Positions 59,637 through 64,000 of a DNA stretch of 64,000 nucleotides are shown piece after piece. Both the position numbers and the translations under genes were made by a program. Position 1 is the first letter of the stretch; the number at the start of each line of letters is the position of its first letter. The notes beneath the pieces are model-generated. The model saw nothing but the letters and a program-made list of their open reading frames with translations, searched no databases and was not told where the DNA came from. The stretch is from DATLGB01 sp038258425 (GTDB lineage Bacteria; Actinomycetota; Thermoleophilia; Solirubrobacterales; Solirubrobacteraceae): NCBI GenBank assembly GCA_038258425.1, contig JBBSPV010000008.1:1-64000 (forward strand), written 5' to 3'.

Positions 59637-60557
59637 GTGACGCACGAAGCGCTGATTGCGGGCCGCGCGGTAGGCGGGGCGCGGCTTACCGCGGTGGTCG
59701 ACGAGTCCGGAGTCCCAGTGCGCGCGCCGCGGGTGGCGCTGACCGCGCCACTCCCACCAGTAGAGGCGATCCACGCGCGAGCGGAAGCGCACCGCCTGGC
59801 GGAAGGCGAAGCGCGTCGCCCGGCGCTGGCGCTTCAGGCTGTATCGCCAGCCGCGGTCGTAGCGGGCGAAGCCGCCCGTCTCGGTGATCCAGATCCGCCC
59901 GCGCGGGTGCAGGCCCAGGAAGGTGGCAAGCCGCGTGTTGCTGAAGCGGTTCACGTCGCCGTAGGTGTGCAGCGCCCAGATCCGCGGGGTCTTGCCGTAG
60001 ACGCGCAGGAAGCGGGCGATCCAGCGGCGCGTCCGGGGCGAGTTGGAGGCCACGAGGGTGATGGGAACGATCGTGCAGCCGCGGCAGCGCACCCGCTCGA
60101 GCGCCCGCGCGTAGCGGGCGGCGCGGCGCGGATGGTTGTAGGTCACAGGCTGGGAGCGGTGGTTGGCCTCATTCCAGGCCTGCCACTCCTTGATCCGTGG
60201 CCAGCGCCGCATCGCGGCCCTCGCCGCGCGGGCGTAGCGGGCGACGGACGGCGCCCGGTGCCGGTTGAAGCCCTGGAAGGCCAGCAGCGGCTTGACCCGG
60301 GCCGCCCGCGCCGCCGCGTACCAGCGGTCGACACGGGTGCGCTCCCAGCCGTCGGTCCGCGCGACGTTCCAGTCGGCGAGGATCCGGGTCGACCGTGGCT
60401 TGAGGCGCAGCAGCCGCTTGGCCTTGAGCATGCCGGGGGCGTGCAGGTCGCCGATGCCGAAGATCTGCTTGCGCGTGAGCGCGTCCGCCGGCGCCGGGGC
60501 GGTCGCGAGCACGGCGAGCGCGAGGATGATCAGCGACAGCACGGGGAGACGGGGCAT
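59634..60557 (-). CDS. Secreted glycosidase-like protein, tandem copy 2
   Basis: 307-residue paralog of the gene at 58696, with signal peptide MPRLPVLSLIILALAVLATAPAPADA and the same WQAWNEANH and WITETGGFARYD glutamates. The strongest divergence is in the 35-60 region and the substrate loop near 210-225. ATG 60557 is chosen because it gives a clean signal peptide. It has a GGAG upstream and lies 68 bases from the DUF3037 gene. Confidence 0.78.
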   Translation of the reverse strand: MPRLPVLSLIILALAVLATAPAPADALTRKQIFGIGDLHAPGMLKAKRLLRLKPRSTRILADWNVARTDGWERTRVDRWYAAARAARVKPLLAFQGFNRHRAPSVARYARAARAAMRRWPRIKEWQAWNEANHRSQPVTYNHPRRAARYARALERVRCRGCTIVPITLVASNSPRTRRWIARFLRVYGKTPRIWALHTYGDVNRFSNTRLATFLGLHPRGRIWITETGGFARYDRGWRYSLKRQRRATRFAFRQAVRFRSRVDRLYWWEWRGQRHPRRAHWDSGLVDHRGKPRPAYRAARNQRFVRH

Positions 60558-60625
60558 GTGGCGACTCCAACGCCCGCCGCCGCCCGAAGGTGCGGCGCGC
60601 CCGCAAGCTGGCGCGGCGCTGGCCT

Positions 60626-61015
60626 TCACGGCGCCGGCGGCACGACGAGCTGGGCGTAGAGCTTGTCGAGGGTCGCCCGCGGGTCCTCGCAGAGCCCCGT
60701 GTGCACCGGCGAGGGGCGGACGCTCGTGCTCGACGGCGCCGCGAGCCAGTGGAAGCGCTCCGAGGGCTCGAGGGCGGCGAGCGGATCGTCCCCCTGCCCC
60801 GCCGCGACGTCGGCGAGTGCGTCCAGGCGCGCCGCGACCGCCGCCGCGTCCGCGCCGGGGTCGAGCGCCGCGAGCCGGTCGGCGTCGAGCCCGACGCGGG
60901 CCGCGAGGAAGCCGTGACGGCGGCTGAAGAGCACGACGCCGGCGTTGAGCCGCTCGTCGCGCTCGGCCCGCGGGACGACCTGCAGCACGAGGTACTGGAA
61001 CGCCTCAGCGGCCAC
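60626..61015 (-). CDS. DUF3037 family protein
   Basis: 129-residue DUF3037 protein: FQYLVLQVVPRAERDERLNAGVVLFSRR near the start and an aromatic/acidic middle. GTG 61015 overlaps the end of the HipA-like gene by 11 bases. DUF3037 genes often follow HipA-like kinase genes, so the pair is probably functionally linked. An in-frame GTG at 61048 would add an Arg-rich stretch and is less likely. Confidence 0.82.
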   Translation of the reverse strand: MAAEAFQYLVLQVVPRAERDERLNAGVVLFSRRHGFLAARVGLDADRLAALDPGADAAAVAARLDALADVAAGQGDDPLAALEPSERFHWLAAPSSTSVRPSPVHTGLCEDPRATLDKLYAQLVVPPAP

Positions 61016-61742
61016 GGCGCGCCGCCTCCGCCTCCGCCGCGAAGCCACCCCACGCCACGCGCTGGGCCAGCCAGTCGACGTAGGCGTCCGCCGGCCGGCC
61101 CCCGAGCCACGCGGGCGGGACCTCGTCGAGCACCGCCTGCACGGCCGGGCGGTCCAGCCGCAGCGCCAGCCGCTCGTGCGCCTCGAGGATCGAGGCCGCC
61201 CGCGGGAGCAGCACGTGGTCGGCGATCATCGCAAACGGCCTTCGCGCCTCGGCCGCCAGGTCCTCGCTCGCATGCTGGCGGTACAGGGCGGCGCCGTGGT
61301 CGATCAGCCACGGGCGGCCGTGCCAGGTGAGGAGGTTCGGGTTGCGCGGCGTGCGGTCGACGTTGGTGATCAGCGCGTCGAGCCAGACCACCTCGGCCGC
61401 GAGCTCGGGCCCGGCCCCGCCGTCGTAGGGCAGCGCGCCCGGCAGGAAGTCGAGGCCGGCGTTGAGGCCCGGCGACGCCTCGATGAGCTCCTGGATCTCC
61501 GGATCGGGCTCGGCGGCCGCGAGCACCGGGTCGAGCTCGAGGAGCACGAGCTCGGGCACGGGCAGGCCCACGGTGCGGGCGAGCTCTCCGCCGACGAGCT
61601 CGGCCACGAGCGCGAGCGGCCCTTGTCCCGCGCCGCGGAACTTCAGGACGTAGAGGCCGTCGTCGTCGCCCTCGACCAGGCCCGGCATCGAGCCGCCCTC
61701 GCGCAGCGGCGCGACGTAGCGCGTGGCGGCCACGGTCCTCAC
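61005..61742 (-). CDS. HipA-like kinase family protein
   Basis: 245-residue protein of the HipA family kinase-like group: VAATRYVAPLREGGSMPGLVE start, GLYVLKFRGAGQG (ATP-binding lysine), LITNVDRTPRNPNLL (catalytic Asp and Asn) and WLIDHGAALY (metal Asp). It is short compared with classic HipA and comes with DUF3037 instead of HipB. GTG 61742 has GGAGG five bases upstream. Target unknown. Confidence 0.8.
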   Translation of the reverse strand: MRTVAATRYVAPLREGGSMPGLVEGDDDGLYVLKFRGAGQGPLALVAELVGGELARTVGLPVPELVLLELDPVLAAAEPDPEIQELIEASPGLNAGLDFLPGALPYDGGAGPELAAEVVWLDALITNVDRTPRNPNLLTWHGRPWLIDHGAALYRQHASEDLAAEARRPFAMIADHVLLPRAASILEAHERLALRLDRPAVQAVLDEVPPAWLGGRPADAYVDWLAQRVAWGGFAAEAEAARRGR

Positions 61743-61931
61743 CGGGCCTCCGGGACGTTGCGGCGCGGCCGGACCACGCCGGCCAGCGTACGGCGGGTCG
61801 GGCGGGGCCGCGGTCGGTACTCGCCTCCCGCGACCCGCCGGTCCTCGACGCGCGCGGGGGCGCGGACCCTGGGACATGGGTCCTGGGACCTGCCGGTTTT
61901 GCCCCCGTCCCGGCTCGGGAAGGCTCACGCC

Positions 61932-62981
61932 ATGGACTACCGCACCCTCGGACGCAGCGGCCTGCGCGTCTCCACCATGACCCTCGGCACCATGGGCTTC
62001 GGGGGCAGCGGCGACTTCAAGGGCGTCGGCGAGCTCGGCGTGGACGACGCCAAGCGCCAGTTCGACGTCTGCCTCGACCACGGGGTCAACTTCGTGGACA
62101 CCGCCAACATGTACTCCACCGGGCTGTCGGAGGAGATCGTCGGCGAGGCGCTCGAGGGCCGGCGCGACCGGCTGCTAATCGCCACGAAGGTCCGCTTCGC
62201 CATGGGTGAGGGCCCCAATGACGCCGGCCTGAGCCGCCACCACGTCATCGCGTCGGTCGAGGCGTCGCTGCGGCGCCTGCGGGCCGACCACCTCGACCTC
62301 CTGCAGCTGCACGAGTGGGACGGTGAGACGCCGCTGGAGGAGACCCTCGAGGCACTCGACACGCTCGTGCGCTCGGGCAAGGTCCGCTACGTCGGCGCCT
62401 CCAACTACACGGCCTGGCAGCTCATGAAGGCGCTCGGCGTCAGCGAGCGCCACCACTTCCAGCGCTTCGTGTCCAACCAGATCCACTACACGCCCCAGGC
62501 TCGCGAGGCGGAGTTCGAGATCCTCGCGGCCGGGGCCGACCAGGGCGTCGGGACCATGGTCTGGAGCCCGCTGGCCGGCGGTCTGCTCTCGGGCAAGTAC
62601 CGCCGCGGCCAGGAGGGTCCGGAGGGCTCGCGCCACGTCGGGGACTGGGACGAGCCGCCCGTCTACGACGAGGACCGCCTCTACGACATCGTCGAGGCGC
62701 TCGTGGCCGTCGGCGAGGCGCACGACGTCTCCGCCGCCCAGGTGACGCTCGCCTGGCTGCTCACGCGCCCGACGGTCGACACCCTCGTGATCGCCGCGCG
62801 GACGGAGGAGCAGCTCGCCGACAACCTCGCCGCCGCGGAGCTGACGCTCACCGACGAGGAGCTCGCCCGCATCGAGCAGGTCAGCCGGCCCGACCTCCCC
62901 TATCCACTCTGGCACCAGGCGGCGAACGCGTCCGAGCGCTTCTCGGCCAACGACCACGCGCTGCTCGAGCCCTGGCTGTAG
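61932..62981 (+). CDS. Aldo/keto reductase
   Basis: 349-residue aldo/keto reductase: LGRSGLRVSTMTLGTMGFG start, FVDTANMYSTGLSEEIVGEAL with catalytic Asp and Tyr, K in LIATKVRF, H in LLQLHEWDG, and the NADPH-binding WSPLAGGLLSGKY. It reduces carbonyl compounds with NADPH. GGAAGG lies upstream of the ATG. Substrate unknown. Confidence 0.9.
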   Translation: MDYRTLGRSGLRVSTMTLGTMGFGGSGDFKGVGELGVDDAKRQFDVCLDHGVNFVDTANMYSTGLSEEIVGEALEGRRDRLLIATKVRFAMGEGPNDAGLSRHHVIASVEASLRRLRADHLDLLQLHEWDGETPLEETLEALDTLVRSGKVRYVGASNYTAWQLMKALGVSERHHFQRFVSNQIHYTPQAREAEFEILAAGADQGVGTMVWSPLAGGLLSGKYRRGQEGPEGSRHVGDWDEPPVYDEDRLYDIVEALVAVGEAHDVSAAQVTLAWLLTRPTVDTLVIAARTEEQLADNLAAAELTLTDEELARIEQVSRPDLPYPLWHQAANASERFSANDHALLEPWL

Positions 62982-63002
62982 CCGGGGCGGCGGCTGGGCG
63001 TT

Positions 63003-63365
63003 TCAGGCGTCGCGGTGGACCGTTTCCGGGGAGAAGGCCGGCAGGCACACCGCGACGTACTCGGCGCCGTCCGGCCCGGGCGAGGAGTAGCGGATCCGCT
63101 CACCGGCGCGCACGACGACGGCCTGGCCGGCCGCGACGTGGAGCGTCCCGCTGTCCGAGTCGACCTGCAGGGCGCCGGCGAGCACGAGCGTCCACTCGTC
63201 GAACTCCGGCGTCTGGAAGGGCTCCGACCAGCCGGAGGGCGAGCGCATCCGGGCGACGCTCACGCGCTCCTCAGCGCTGTTGACCCGGCCGACGTGCTCC
63301 GCGATGACCTTCGGCGGCTCGCCCGCCGCCTCGACGCGGGTGGGTGCGGCGATCAGCTCGGGCAT
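63003..63365 (-). CDS. Cupin-domain protein
   Basis: 120-residue cupin: FDEWTLVLAGALQVDSDSG (first motif lacking the usual HxH), GQAVVVRAGERIRYSSPG (second motif). Metal ligands are incomplete, so ligand binding without metal is possible. TAGCGT ends seven bases before ATG 63365. Function unknown. Confidence 0.78.
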   Translation of the reverse strand: MPELIAAPTRVEAAGEPPKVIAEHVGRVNSAEERVSVARMRSPSGWSEPFQTPEFDEWTLVLAGALQVDSDSGTLHVAAGQAVVVRAGERIRYSSPGPDGAEYVAVCLPAFSPETVHRDA

Positions 63366-63372
63366 GCGCGGG

Positions 63373-63378
63373 ACGCTA
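63373..63378 (-). promoter_or_regulatory. -10 box TAGCGT of the cupin gene
   Basis: On the minus strand TAGCGT ends seven bases before ATG 63365, one of the clearest leaderless signals here. Confidence 0.55.
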
Positions 63379-63419
63379 GCCACCGGGGGCTGGGCGCCCG
63401 CCGGCGGGCGGTCAGTCGC

Positions 63420-63471
63420 GAGCGTCAGTCGCCGTCTGGTCGCCCGAACGACCACCTGGCGACTGTCGCTC
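63420..63471 (-). terminator. Nested hairpin downstream of the metallophosphoesterase
   Basis: An outer 14-base stem, GAGCGTCAGTCGCC pairing with GGCGACTGTCGCTC with one mismatch, encloses an inner stem GGTCG/CGACC with loop CCCGAA. It begins about 45 bases after the phosphoesterase stop and lies before the cupin promoter, so it probably ends the upstream transcript. Confidence 0.5.
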
Positions 63472-63515
63472 CCGGACGGCACCGAAGCGGCCCTCGTGCG
63501 TCTCCACGAGGCTCG

Positions 63516-64000
63516 TCACCCGGCCCGGTCGCCGATCAGCCGGAGGATCGGGACCTCGGGCGGGGCGAGCAGGCGCACGGCGCGACCGGTCTCCCCCACG
63601 CCGCGCGAGACGAACAGGTGGCGGCCCTGCTCGACGACGTGGCCGTCCTTGAAGCGCGTGCCGTGCCGGCTCGGCAGCACCCGGCGGCGCAGCCCGGGCA
63701 GGTCGACCTGGGCGCCGTGCAGGTGGCCGGCGAGGGTGAGCGCGACGCGGGCCGGGACCTGCGGGAAGACGTCGGGCTCGTGGGTGAGCAGCAGGACCGG
63801 CTCGCCGGACGGCACCGCGGCGAGCGCGTCGCCGACGCGCGCCTCGCGGCGGCCGAGATCGCCCGTACCCGCGACCCACAGCGGGCTGCCGGGCGCCGCG
63901 ACGCGGACCGCGGCGTTCTCGAGCACCCGCAGGCCGGCGTGCTCGAGGGCGAGGCGCATGCCGACGCCCTCCTGGGACCAGTCGTGGTTGCCGAGGACGA
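63516..64000 (-). CDS. Metallophosphoesterase, N-terminus beyond the window
   Basis: C-terminal ~161 residues of a calcineurin-like phosphoesterase. VLGNHDW at the right edge is the GNHD metal motif, LLLTHEPDVF and LAGHLHGAQVDLPGL are the GHxH region of the YkuE-like membrane-associated group. The frame remains open at the window end, so the start lies outside. Confidence 0.85.
   Translation of the reverse strand, partial: VLGNHDWSQEGVGMRLALEHAGLRVLENAAVRVAAPGSPLWVAGTGDLGRREARVGDALAAVPSGEPVLLLTHEPDVFPQVPARVALTLAGHLHGAQVDLPGLRRRVLPSRHGTRFKDGHVVEQGRHLFVSRGVGETGRAVRLLAPPEVPILRLIGDRAG

Larger units (their letters stand above)
58696..60557 (-). repeat. Tandem gene duplication of two secreted glycosidase-like genes
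   Basis: The two adjacent proteins (308 and 307 residues) share the same domain order and long identical runs, for example RKQIFGIGD, RIWALHTY, the YDRGWRYSLKRQRR block and the last 60 residues, while differing most in the signal peptides. Confidence 0.75.

Noticed and set aside
63412..63519. 35-residue frame overlapping the phosphoesterase stop by GTGA
   Set aside because: It is covered by the nested hairpin and has low-complexity sequence, so a terminator explains the region better.
1..64000. tRNA, rRNA, CRISPR arrays, insertion sequences and phage genes
   Set aside because: I looked for cloverleaf ends, regularly spaced repeats and transposase or integrase motifs and saw none; a tRNAscan or CRISPR search would settle it.

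Overview
The window is chromosomal DNA of a very high-G+C bacterium. Genes are packed, GTG starts are frequent, and most neighbours overlap by an ATGA or GTGA tetranucleotide. Form II-type cox genes, a MoaD-MoaE fusion, DUF2254/DUF2510 proteins and a TA(G/C)NNT box just upstream of many start codons point to an actinobacterium, plausibly a Thermoleophilia/Solirubrobacterales soil organism. That placement is inferred from gene content and style, not from an rRNA gene. I saw no tRNA, rRNA, insertion sequence, phage gene or CRISPR array. No stretch longer than 300 bases lacks a gene; the longest gaps are 24585-24865 and 27682-27945.

Layout. 1-8.5 kb: a leftward ten-gene operon for a molybdenum hydroxylase of the CO dehydrogenase form II group (coxS, L, M, D, E, mocA, coxG) followed by a flavin-reductase-like protein, a 68-residue protein and a CDP-archaeol-synthase-like membrane enzyme. 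9.1-12.5 kb: molybdenum cofactor genes moeA-moaA-moaC diverging from a moaD-moaE fusion. 12.5-17.4 kb: short-chain dehydrogenases, a homocysteine methyltransferase and a membrane glycosyltransferase. 17.4-21.5 kb: a cytochrome b-linked molybdenum oxidoreductase in an operon with two glycosyltransferases, diverging from a sugar epimerase. 21.6-32.8 kb: mainly envelope and extracellular functions (SRPBCC proteins, a secreted nuclease, a secreted GH31 enzyme, aminotransferase plus epimerase, polysaccharide deacetylase, MGDG-synthase-like glycosyltransferase). 32.9-39.2 kb: a catabolic operon containing a decayed transporter, then a betaine/homocysteine methyltransferase-like gene with a sarcosine-oxidase-like gene. 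40.1-46.0 kb: a mycosporine-like amino acid (UV sunscreen) cluster, HAD-mysA-mysB-mysC-mysD-TauD dioxygenase. 46-64 kb: transporters, regulators, carbonic anhydrase, glutaminase, nitrilase, a tandem pair of secreted glycosidase-like genes, a HipA-like kinase with its DUF3037 partner, and an edge-truncated phosphoesterase.

How the parts fit: the left third is a molybdenum-enzyme region, with a cytosine-dinucleotide cofactor enzyme and its cytidylyltransferase, the core pterin pathway, and a second membrane molybdoenzyme. The mycosporine cluster is the most striking unit. It has the four core genes in canonical order plus a 2-oxoglutarate oxygenase of a different family from the known MysH tailoring enzyme, and a HAD-fold protein that lacks the catalytic aspartates.
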